From: Phoronis australis
Taxonomy: Eukaryota; Phoronida; Phoronidae
NCBI GenBank assembly: GCA_002633005.1
Contig: NMRA01000251.1
Coordinates: 473,649 to 537,648 of the forward strand
DNA length: 64,000 nucleotides
Reading direction: 5' to 3'
In this document: piece by piece, positions 23,448 to 33,591 of the stretch
Layout of the letters: each line of letters starts with the position of its first letter
How positions within the stretch are numbered: the first letter of the stretch is position 1
Made by a program: the position numbers and the translations under genes
Notes under the pieces: generated by a model
Seen by the model: only the letters and a program-made list of their open reading frames with translations
Told to the model about the DNA's origin: nothing
Database searches by the model: none

Positions 23448-24104
23448 CAGGGTTTTAAAGCAATTCATGTCAAAGCAGACCAGTCTCCACCATGTGAAGT
23501 GAACAAATTTTTCGCATCTTTCCCAGTAAACTCTACAATTCTTCCTACAGTAAAAATATCTTTAGAAGCAGGATCGTCCAGGGATTTACATTTCAGTTAC
23601 ATTGTTAATAAGACTGGTAGACAAAAAATAAACTTTAAGGTGTCTAAAATTGAGAAGGTGTTAACATAATTTGGGCCTCTGCAAAATTGGAAATGATGGC
23701 AATAATTTTTGCGCGAAATAAGTAATGAATGATCACATCTGAGTGACCACAAAATTAGCCAACGAGGACCGACGTATCCAGCTAAATAAATCGAGATATG
23801 AAACGTCCATGATGTCTGTAAGGCTATCCAACTCATTAATGACCACTGTCTGACTATTGATATGACCTGATTCAGTTGTTGTATAAGCCAATAAAGTCAA
23901 CACACATAGAGTGTTGCTGAGTTGTAGCCAGTGTGTGGACAAGCCATGATATCGTCATATTGATGAAGGATACAAAGCAAAGACAGCCAGGGTTAGAATG
24001 CGAAAAGAGATACATGACTCTGACCAGCAACTTGTGCATATCAACAAATAAAGATGAATTATATTCTGATTACCTGGCTAAAAAGGAAATTTAAGGTTAT
24101 CTTC

Positions 24105-25345
24105 AATCTTATTCACAAAAAACGGCCATTTTTACAACATTTCACATGTATCTAGTAAAATACCTTATCTTCATTCTCAGTGAACTTCAAATACAAAATA
24201 TATACTGCGTAGCGAGAAAAAAGATTTAACAGAACCACCTTGGAACCGCACAACCGCGTGGACATTTGTTTACTACTTATCCGAGGTCAAAGGTTTAAGG
24301 GCTTTCAATCAAATCGAATCTCCCGCCAGGTACAAAACAGCCTTTCATTCACAAAATTGCCATAACATTGAGTAAACGAGGTGTACTTATGGTAGAATGG
24401 TGCCGGGGAAAACAAAGACAAAACGTAGTTTTGATCCTAAATGAGTTGTGCGTCTACATGCATACGACCGTTGGCGTTGAGAACGCATGCTACTGTTGCC
24501 TAAGGCCTCCGTGGTCATGAAGACAGCAAGTTGTGAAAAGAGATAAATGCTCACCCTAACTCCTTCATTCAATTACTAAATTGACATTTCAATGTTTCGG
24601 TCTCGAGCTAAGGACATGCTTTAACCACCGATTCGAATTTTGTTATCCATTTCTTACTTGGTTTCGTATCAAGTCTCCCAGCACGTGACGTGTACAGGTT
24701 ATGTGTATAACAATGAACTGTGAGCTATTTACATATAAAAGTAGGTCAAATGTCACGAACAACAGTAGTTAGCTTTGGAACGGTACGTTTTAATGATAAT
24801 TAAGTTAATAACGCACTGCAAAATCAGTTGACATTGCGAGTGAATGTTGCAATAGCAAACATATTTAAGGCTTGTATAGGTTATGTGTACCGAAAACACG
24901 TTTTCACCAAATAATTAACCGAAGACCAAGATTTTCACTTGTCCCAGTTTAATCGGCTTTTTCTCAGCTTCATCAAATCGACTGTATTTGAACTTAAGAA
25001 TACAAGTTCTTGAAAACGGCTCGGTGGATTTCGCGGAAACTTTCCAAATTTAATATTTAGTAATCAGTCTCAAAAATGCTGTTAGGATTTTCAATATAAA
25101 GGCCCATTTTTGGCGTAATGTAACAAAGACGAATACGACTTGCGTTTTTACAAAAATACCTTACGTTTTGTGAGTTGATTTGTCATAGAAACCAAACAAA
25201 AAGACTAATTGAAAATTCCTAACAGCGTTTCATTAAAATCGACGGAGGGGTTATTTTGCTATGAATGTACCTTTCTTAAAAATTTAAATTTTGACTTAAA
25301 AAAGGTTTTTACGTAAAAATAATAATGGTACATTAATACAAAAAG
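24105..25345 (+). repeat. Long dispersed repeat, arm 1 of an inverted pair
   Basis: Matches the reverse complement of 32390-33450 over about 1.1-1.2 kb at roughly 70 percent by eye. For example, AGAACCACCTTGGAACCGC corresponds to the inverse of the segment near 33340, and CACTGCAAAATCAGTTGACATT to the inverse of the segment near 32780. Its left part is also present in duplicate A (19730-20240). A short ORF reading YLFSQLAV and GSKL..FV.VF is shared by both arms, suggesting an old coding element, but no family was recognised. Confidence 0.65.
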
Positions 25346-25659
25346 TATTTTCATATTCCCTACTCTTTTTTCTTTAAATATACTAGTTAGAATAGAGGCC
25401 ACTAAATAAGGTTGGAGATACCTTAAAAGACATCTAATACTCTATTTCCTCAAAGTAACTAAGACTTGGCTTCTGTTACCAGGAAGACAATAAAAGCCCA
25501 CAAAAGGTCCAAAACACATTGGAAAATCGCCTTTTTGTAGGGGTCACCAAGACTCATGAGAAATATTTAGAACTTTACTTATAACTGGTTAGACACCAAT
25601 TTGGGGTAGCTTCAACATGTCAATGTTTTCAAACGGTGAATCTTTTCAGTTAAGAGATC

Positions 25660-25990
25660 AAACTTTGTTTTAAGAGACAGCAAAATGAGACGAGACGCAG
25701 CTTTAACTATGACAAAGTTCATCAATTTCGGACAAAAATAATTGGCAAATTTGTTTTGTTTACATTTTTCAAGGGCTTCTAACATGATGGTGAATGTTTA
25801 CAATTTTTCAAAACATTGTTTGATGGCAGCTACGGTAGAGCACTTGGACAAAGAAAAGCATTAATTTGGTGATAGAAGTATTCTTTCATGGAGAAAATGA
25901 GAAAATAAAAATTCCCATGTCCGCCATACTGTGTCCGTAGTTGGTGAAATTTTATTGAAACACATAGAAAGACTAAAATAAGTAGACCGT
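25660..25990 (+). repeat. Dispersed repeat, direct copy 1
   Basis: Similar in the same orientation to 29440-29715. Shared features are TTTTTCAAGGG.TTCTAACA and CAATTTTTC.AAA..TTGTTTG followed by a GGTAGCTC/GGCAGCTA block. The copies are diverged and boundaries are approximate. Confidence 0.5.
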
Positions 25991-26776
25991 AGTTCCATGC
26001 TGTTAATAAAAATCTATACGTATACAACTGTTCATAGCTTTGAATGCTTTACCCTGAAGAGCAATATTGAGGATGCGTGTAACCCATCTCACGCCTGGCT
26101 AAAAGGTTTGATTAAATAATTGTACTTAGGCTTGCAATTTCAGTGTCAAGCAACACTACACGTTGAAATTACTGTCAGTCCATGCTCGGGTAAACCACCA
26201 CGTTTTCAAAAATTTCCTGTTAATTGCATTCTATATTGTTCAGCTTAAGGCCACAAATTCATTTTAGACTTCTCAACGTAAATTCCTGGAAGTTCAACGG
26301 AATGGATGGAATGGACGGGTTAGTAGTAGGAGTAGCTATCATTTTGAAATTTACGTTAACAAGTTCAAATATTTGTCACTGATAAGTTTGTCGTTAACTA
26401 AACAACGTCAATCAACAACAGACCATAAAATATTATGAACTTGTTAACTTAACACTACCATCTAGTTCCCTTAGTTCTCATATTTTATCTACCATTTACT
26501 GGTTGAAACAGTTTCTAATACAATGTTTACAGGAGAGGCACAAAGTTCGCAGGAGAGGCACAGAGTTCACACGACAGGCAAAGTGGCAGCATTATCACTA
26601 GCCTAAAAATGCCAGTGTTTTAATTTGTTGCCTCACAAGAATCGCCTTTAAGACATCTCAAAACATATTCAGTCTCTGCCATACATGAATTGATGAACAC
26701 GGCTATAGATATAAGCATGAAAGTTTTGAGACATCCAATTGAGGTATCAAAATACAGAAAATGAAAGTGCTCCGAG

Positions 26777-27121
26777 GAGCGACACTTGGCGAAATTAACC
26801 AAAAAAAACACATTAGAGATGACCCGAAAAGACGACGACAGAGATGATGACAAAGATGACTGATATGATGACGATGGTGACGATGATGGACAATGCAAGT
26901 TATGATATTATTCATATGACGAACGTAGATGTCAGAAATCACTAAGAGATAGGCTACAGTCTTGAGCGACACTTGGCGAAATTAACTGAAGAGAAGACGA
27001 CGTCGGAGATGGTGACCACGATGACAAATATGATGATGGTGGTGGAGATGATGAACATCATCGTAACATTCATATGACGAACTTAGATGTCATAAATCAT
27101 TAAGAAATAGGCTACAGTCTA
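26777..27121 (+). repeat. 187-bp tandem duplication containing GA/GAT-rich tract
   Basis: Two units, each starting GAGCGACACTTGGCGAAATT, continuing through a GAT/GAC-rich stretch and ending with ATAGGCTACAGTCT. The second starts at about 26964. The CTTGGCGAAATT word recurs at 27790-27825 as a palindrome and, more diverged, near 41948 and 48458, so it appears to be the end of a dispersed element. Confidence 0.75.
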
Positions 27122-27484
27122 GTTCAATAGAAGCTAAACCAACATCAATGCACTCAACAAAGGAACAGCGTTATCAGAAATCTCAAATGAAATAACTCGA
27201 AAAGTAGACGTCTTAGCAAAAAATGAAAAACATCTTCTGAAAGCCCTTTCAAAACTATATCTAAATTGATAGTATCACACAATTCCGTAATTTTTTCGAA
27301 AAAAATTAAATTTCGCGTTTTTTTAAAGAAATTCAAAGTCAAATATCTCGAAAATGGTAAGTCTGAGAAAAAAGTGTTACAGTTCATTTGAAAGGGTATA
27401 CCTTAGAGAATTCACATGCAAAAATTCAAAGGAATTGGCCCTATATTGCGCCCTCTACAGGAGAAAACGTTTTTTTCCCGAAAT

Positions 27485-27690
27485 CGAGGTGCGCATGCGC
27501 GAATGCCAATATTTCCGCCATCTTTAACCGGAAGTAAACAATTTCCGGTACACATGTAGTGCACATCTGGTCCATTAATTGGGCAGAGTTTCAAATCTGT
27601 ACATAAAAAATTGTAGCCTCCAGAAGCCTTTGAATCTTAAAATGAAAACAAAATGGCCACCACAGCCGCCATCTTGGATCCTATTATGAC
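27485..27690. promoter_or_regulatory. Cluster of NRF1-, ETS- and YY1-like sites (intronic)
   Basis: TGCGCATGCGC (NRF1-like palindrome) is followed by CCGCCATCTT (YY1-like), ACCGGAAGT and TTTCCGG (ETS-like), then a second GCCGCCATCTTGG. This combination is common in TATA-less broadly expressed promoters. It could equally be the internal promoter of a dispersed element. No expressed first exon is proven. Confidence 0.3.
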
Positions 27691-27792
27691 GAAAAACAAT
27701 AGGCTTCCAGTACTTCCGCAACTACGTGTTATGTGTAAATTTCGTCATGATTGGACGAAAATTGCGACCTGTATCGTGGAAGAGCAACTTAC

Positions 27793-27825
27793 TTGGCGAA
27801 ATTTAATTTCGCCAAGTAAAAATTA
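27793..27825. repeat. Near-perfect palindrome of CTTGGCGAAATT
   Basis: ACTTGGCGAAATT and its exact inverse complement AATTTCGCCAAGT are separated by a single T. Each arm is the same word that begins the repeat units at 26777 and 26964. It looks like two element ends joined head to head, or a very short foldback. Confidence 0.75.
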
Positions 27826-27842
27826 AGTCCAATACTCAAATA

Positions 27843-28096
27843 CCGGAATTAGCTTACTTGAGTTAGTGACGTTGCATCCATCTCTCACGGACTTCAGTTT
27901 GGCTAGTGGTGTTGCTGTCGTTGTGGTCAATAGGTGATATTTAACCAGACGACACCGCATCGAAGTCATAGGGCAGTGTCCTGACCTAGATACCGCAACG
28001 TTGAAACACCACCTATTGACCAGAACAATACTAACACCACTAGCCAGTCCGTGAAAGACAGACGTAACATCGCTAACTCAAGTAAGCAAATTCCAG
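27843..28096. mobile_element. Foldback MITE, 254 bp, TA-flanked
   Basis: Left arm starts CCGGAATTAGCTTACTTGAG and the right arm's reverse complement starts CTGGAATTTGCTTACTTGAG. The arms remain alignable for about 100 bp each (shared GCTAGTGGTGTT and GGTCAATAGGTG), leaving a short loop. TA flanks both ends, consistent with a Tc1/mariner-type target, but no transposase is present to assign it. Confidence 0.8.
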
Positions 28097-28945
28097 TATA
28101 TGCCTTAAGTTTTTTCTGTATGGTGATACATAAACGTATGACCTAAGAGTGCGTGTCTTTTGAGGTAAGCGATCTGGATACATAATTGCTCACGATAACA
28201 AGATAACAACGTCAGTTTCCGAGTATTTCTAACTCCTGGCAAGGGTGACACTTGTAACCTTTCATATGATAGGTATTGCTAGAGAAAACACTCGCCTTTT
28301 AGCCAGTTTATGAATGGGAGAGAGGGTACAACCGTTTGCCTCAGTCCAAAGTAGACAATTGTCAGTGAAGTTTTGCTTGCAGATTAACTACCGGTGTTAA
28401 CCTTTCCCACTTACCAAAACTTGGGTAAAAGTGAAGTTTCACCTCTAATGACAAAGCGACTTAAGTCAAGGTTTTAATGGTACACCAATTAACTATCAGT
28501 ATGCTTTAGAGACTGTTTAGAGTGTAATCAAGGTGATTACCTAACTAGCACGCAATTACAACAGAATAATGGAGTTTTACGTAATCAGTGGAAAGGAGGC
28601 GAAAAAACCTTTGACAATGAGATTCCTGTTGGAGTAATTATACACATATACAGAGGTCGGATGTTTACTTTCAACTTCAAAAATTTGTCAACAAGATAAG
28701 AAAATGTGAATTCATCACAAGTACATCTTGTGTAACAGCCGTAAAAATGGAAATTTGTAATATTTTGATTATTTGCCGCAAAGATAGTTAGCTTTTCAAA
28801 AATGAAAGATGAGAAAAGTATAAATTTTGTGCAAATTTTCTGAAAGAATACCGTATTTAACACAGCAAGGGTTCAATTTGTGATACTAAGGTGGGGGCTT
28901 TTTACAAACCCCTCTTTAACAGTAACAATGTCATGCAATTTTGAC

Positions 28946-29339
28946 TTAAAGGTGTATTTGCATGCTCCTAACTATGCTAATGTATAACAATGCTATTTGA
29001 ACATCATCTATGCTAAACAAAGTGCAATTGTATTCAATGACAACTTGTACATGTGAAAACAACAAATTCTGCAAATAAGTGACCCTCGCACTAATGACAT
29101 ACCTTGAGGGCTCACATAACCCGCATCATGCAGTGTTATTCCCCAACACCATGTCACGATACTTACCGGACACGGCTGAGTAATTTACGGCGGATCACAT
29201 TCCATGTAAAACTCGTTTTTAAAACTTTTAACAATTTTCAACCTACTTCATACTCATATCGTTGCTATATGCTGAGTTTCTAACTAATTTGACCAAGCAA
29301 TCACAGAGATAAGGAATTAGCGTGCAAGTTCCACATTAA
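28946..29339 (-). mobile_element. TTAA-flanked MITE, copy 3 (most complete)
   Basis: Inverse orientation relative to the other copies, 394 bp including TTAA on both ends. Terminal sequences on its own strand are TGTGGAACTTGCACGCTAATTCC and, inverted from the other end, AGGTGTATTTGCATGCTCC. These form imperfect TIRs sharing TTGCAYGCT. TTAA duplication is the hallmark of piggyBac-type insertion; assignment to that superfamily is an inference. Confidence 0.8.
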
Positions 29340-29439
29340 GTGTCATAAAAAGTTGGATCATGTATCCATTACATAAAAATTTAAATTCAACAGAAAAAGG
29401 TTTTCTTGAACTAATATTAATTTCTCACTGGACCCATGA

Positions 29440-29715
29440 TTTCTATTTGCCAGTTAGTGGCATTAAAAGCACTTTTCAAGGCAAGCAGCAAGTTGTGCAC
29501 TAATTTTGAACAAAAATATTTGCCTAAATTGTCCGTTTTCAATTTTCAAGGGATTCTGACACTATAGTGAGTGGCTTCAATTTTTCGAAATGTTGTTTGC
29601 TGGTAGCTCCACCTCAAGTCCGTAATACTCCTCTCTTACTCCTCTCTTGGTGGCTAAATGTGAAATTTTACTGTATTTAGGTACTGGGCATGAAAGACGA
29701 AGCATTGCATTCTTT
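29440..29715 (+). repeat. Dispersed repeat, direct copy 2
   Basis: Counterpart of 25660-25990, immediately left of the C1a-first-half exon and following the MITE. Diverged, with no coding capacity. Confidence 0.5.
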
Positions 29716-29784
29716 AACCTGAAGGAATCAATGATCAAGCATGACTATAACTGTTCTCATGAGAAACAGAAGCCAACCACTTAC

Positions 29785-29916
29785 CTTCACACTTCAACCC
29801 CTGTCTAACCAACCCCCACAGCATTTCGCCACAGAAGTCACAGAAGTGCGGAGACTTGTATGAGTGTACAAACAGCACATGAGGTCGTATCTGTAACTCC
29901 TCGATGGACGTGTTGG
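29785..29916 (-). CDS. PRKD: PRKD exon: first half of C1a (diacylglycerol-binding zinc finger)
   Basis: 132 nt between a CTAG acceptor and a GAAG|GTAAG donor. It joins the previous exon in frame through a split Ala codon. It encodes [20 protein letters not shown] and then [15 protein letters not shown], so it supplies the first His and the first three Cys of the C1 pattern H-x12-C-x2-C-x13-C. The donor splits the Gly codon just before the fourth Cys, the same place C1a is split in vertebrate PRKD genes. C1a binds diacylglycerol or phorbol ester and recruits the kinase to membranes. The match is unambiguous. Confidence 0.95.
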
Positions 29917-30883
29917 CTAGAAAGGAACAAGTTTTTTGAATACTAGCGAAATATGTCATACAAAAATTGTGACCATTACATGACGCATACCAACCGACAT
30001 CGGTGTGTATGTATAAGGAAACACACACATACAAGTCACACAATATACAAGTTTGCTACTAAATCCAGATTAGTAATATTTAAGCAAAAAAACAGTTGAA
30101 AGATGGCAGAACCCAAGCTCAAAACACATTTGCAGAGAGCCAGTGAAAATATAAGTCAGTGGAACAAGCATACAAACTTACCCAGACTGCACCACATGTT
30201 GGCATATTGCTTGTGATAGAACTTCACATACACAAGAAAACGCGAGAATGAGGATATTTTTTACAACCTTACACTTCAGTTTGAATAATGACTGACTGAC
30301 CAATCAACTTTCGAATTTGCCATTAAACAAATTACTACCAGTATTCATTTAATGAAACAACAACTGAATGTGGAAACAGTGCCATTGTTCAATATGATAC
30401 AGAGGTCAACGAAGTTAACATACAAACCACCATGCATGACATGTATTAGTTTCAAACAACATGATTTAAAAATGTGAAATAAACAGAAAAAAACGATAGA
30501 CAGAGAAATTGGGAAATAACGTGAATTTCAAACAGTCTGCACGATTTTACAAACAAAAGGACTTGCTTCAGTAGACCCAGGAGGTCACAAAGTAAGTCAG
30601 CTGTATGATAGTAACAACAATATTAGGACAATGGAGCCATAGGCACATTTCACAGTAAATACGCGCCCCTGTGTTAAACAAACCTAAACCAGAAGCTTTC
30701 ACCTCCAATTGGCCTCTGTACAAAATACTTAAAAACAAAAAAATTGTGATAGCTTAGTTTTAAGGGTATATTTTTCCTATCAGGAATTGCCCTCATAGAA
30801 TCAAATGGATGGGATCATTGCCACTGGAAACTCTGCGTAACTACCAAAGACACGCTAATATCCTACAAGAGAAGACATCTTAC

Positions 30884-31022
30884 CTGACAAGACGACCTCA
30901 ATGAGGACACCTTCAGTCACTTCGCTAGCGTTGGTGACCAGTTTAAGTAGTTCAGCCTCGGCACCGTCATGACGGAATAGTAAGATCTTATCGCTCAGGC
31001 CATAGAAGTTATGCTCCGGAAA
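30884..31022 (-). CDS. PRKD: PRKD exon: second half of N-terminal ubiquitin-like domain
   Basis: First PRKD exon (in gene order) that I can identify. On the minus strand it runs from a CTAG acceptor to a CAG|GTAAG donor, 139 nt, starting in phase 0 and ending one base into a codon. It reads [16 protein letters not shown], then RHDG, and ends [10 protein letters not shown]. This closely matches the vertebrate PKD segment between the first coding exon and C1a, which belongs to the ubiquitin-like dimerisation domain at the PKD N-terminus. The exon starts at the same Phe as in vertebrates. The upstream exon carrying the initiator Met was not found between 31023 and 64000. Confidence 0.93.
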
Positions 31023-31619
31023 CTAGAAAGGAAATGAACACGTGAACAAAATGGTGTTAGACAGGACATCATATTAAACACTGCAGTTCTGCTAACCATA
31101 AACACACCGTAGTCCTGTAAAATGACAGATTTGTAGAAATTTGTATGAGGGCCGGTCAAATATCTTATCTAAGAACAAGGCATACTTCATTGTGATCATG
31201 CCATTCCTATGGTAAGTAGACATCTAGACACAATCAAAATTTAACTCTATGATTTTCTTTTTCTTTTCTCCTCTTCACATTGTTGAAACAAGTCCGCAGG
31301 ACACCGTTAATTAACTACTGTACAAATCACATGTATGGATTGAAAATACCACAAAAAGTTCAAAACTGCAGAGATGAACACACATTTCATTAATTAAAAA
31401 CAACTGCATTCTTCGTGTCTATAGAGAACCATGTATAAGCCATTACAAAGACCTAAAGTAATAGTGCCAACCTGGCTGTTTTTAATACATTTACAAAGGC
31501 ACACTCTCAGACTTCCACCAACTTTCTACGGTAATTTTGCACTTATTAAAACTCACCACATTTACCACATCCAAAATAACCTGTAAAAATATTAGTTTGT
31601 CCCTCATGTATTTTGCACA

Positions 31620-32128
31620 TTAAAGGGCCGGTCATACTAACGTCAACACGTCGATGGTTTGGGGAGTTGCGGTCAGTATGAATGCTTAACTCCAGTCCTG
31701 GATCAAAGTAAACAGCTCCAGTTAACATCGCTGTTAACAGGTGGATTTAACAGCGCAGCAACAATGCTGCAGTGCAGTATGAACGGTTAACTTTGGTCCA
31801 ATCGAAGTTATCGCCAGGTGTCACTGTTATTGTCAACAGTTACAGGGTAGTGCCACCACTAATAGCTGCTTATATTTTGCTCTAATAATAACCAATCGAT
31901 TTAAAAATAACTTCAATGTCAGTCAGCACATGTAAATGTTCCCAAATTGTCACATTGAAAAAAATCCTAGCGTGCAGCGCTACCTTGCGATAACTTTGAT
32001 GACGACAGCGTCACCTACTGTTTACTTCGATGTACATTAACTACCGGAGCCAATAAGAATGGTCCAGTTAACTTCGCTGTTTACGTCAACGCTCAGACCG
32101 AAGTTAAGTCAATATGAAAGGGCTTTAA
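31620..32128. mobile_element. 509-bp MITE with TTAA flanks and AGGGCCGGTCATACT ends
   Basis: Left end TTAA|AGGGCCGGTCATACTAACG; the right end inverted reads TTAA|AGCCCTTTCATATTGACTT. The interior has further inverted material (AACTTCGGTC, GTTAACTTCGCTG and similar). The TTAA borders match the family at 28946 but the TIR sequence is different, so this is a separate family using the same target. It lies just upstream of the first identified PRKD exon. Confidence 0.7.
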
Positions 32129-32389
32129 GGCTACTTTGTGAGAATTTCATTCCTCACCAAATTCACACAGCACAAATTTGAAAATATCAAGGCAAAGCCT
32201 GGTCATTAATTCTAGCAATACGTACCTCTTTAAGGTTACTTATTTCAAACCCTTCAAAACCTTTGTTCTAATCCCTATACCAAAAACAGGCTATGTCAAC
32301 TAGTAAAAGTATTCTAAAAGAAAAAAGATCAGTGATGATGATAATATGTTTAATATTTATGTGTCATTATTATTAATTCGTAATCACCT

Positions 32390-33450
32390 CTTAAGTCAAA
32401 ATTTCATTTTTAAGAAAGGTACATTCACAGCAAAATAACCTCTTGGTTGATTTTAATGAAACCCTTTTTAAATGAAAATTTCAGAATTTATCTCGAAAAC
32501 GTTGTTAGGGATTAGGCGTTTAAAAGGAAAATCCAAACAGCGTTTTTGAGATTCATGAATGAATATTAAAATTGGAAAGTTTCAGTAAAATTCACCAAGG
32601 CGCTTTCAAGACCTCGTGTTCCTAAGTTCAAATTAAGTCAATTTGCTGAAGTTGCGAAAAGCAGAAAACATTGCTTGTCTTCAAAATCAGGCACTTATCA
32701 CTTAATTATTCAAAGAAAACTTGTTTTTGGTCAATGTAACCTAACCATGTTCGCTACTTCAACATTCACTCACAATGTCAACAGATTTTGCAGTGCGTAA
32801 TTAACTTAAGTATCACTAAAATGATTTAACTTTGTGAACATATCTGGAGTATAACTAAGACAAAGGTGGGGACAGGTAAGTTGTGATACACACCACACAC
32901 CGAGAGTCTGATATCAAGAAACCTAGTAAGACATGGACAACAGAAATCGAGTCTGTGGTTAAAGCACGCTGTGAGCACGAGATCAAACAGCGAAATATCA
33001 AATTACCGATTAAATTAATGAATTTGTGTGAGGGTTTATCTTTTTTCACAACTCGCTGTGTTAGTGAACACTAAGTCACTGAGGAAGGGCGGCGACTCGG
33101 TACACTCGCTCTCAACAGCTGTATCCATGCAGACGAAAACTCCCTCAGGATCAAAACTATGTTTTGTATTAGTTTTTCGCGGCATCTTTCTATGCTATGT
33201 ACACATCACTGACAAAATATTATGGCGACTCACTGAATGAAAGAACTGATACAGAGCTGCTCTGTGCCTGACAGGAGACTCGATTTGAGTGACAGCCCTG
33301 TAACCTTTGAACTTCGATAAGCACTTAACAAATTTCCTAGCGGTTGAAGGTGGTTCTGTGAATCTTTTTTCTCGATATACAGTATGCATTTTGAGAATGA
33401 AGATAAGGTCTGTTGCTAGATATATTTGAAATAATGTAAAAGCTGCTAAT
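32390..33450 (-). repeat. Long dispersed repeat, arm 2 of an inverted pair
   Basis: Reverse-complement counterpart of 24105-25345. The pair brackets the two PRKD exons at 29785-29916 and 30884-31022. A short ORF on the + strand (33028-33240) contains VYLFSQLAV and GSKLCFVLVF, similar to a minus-strand ORF in the duplicate copies (YLFSQLAV, GSKLRFVFVF), so part of this element may once have been coding. Confidence 0.65.
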
Positions 33451-33591
33451 TTTTATGAAAAATGTTCAAAATAACCTGAACAATGCTGGACGACCTTTAC
33501 TATCCGTTTAGTTACCGTTTAGTTATATGATTAAACAATGAACTCAGGTATGATACGCACTTGTATAGTATCAAGTACCTAAATCACAGGC

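Larger units (their letters stand above)
20270..24694. repeat. 4.4 kb duplicated segment, copy B
   Basis: Second copy of 15863-20268, restarting at AACAAAAGGGCAAA immediately after the N at 20269 and reaching GCACGTGACGTGTA at 24694, after which sequence is unique. Small indels distinguish it from copy A (for example extra bases near 21660 and near 22420). Each copy has one more N in the same MITE (18874 in A, 23331 in B), so that element was also hard to assemble. Confidence 0.9.
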
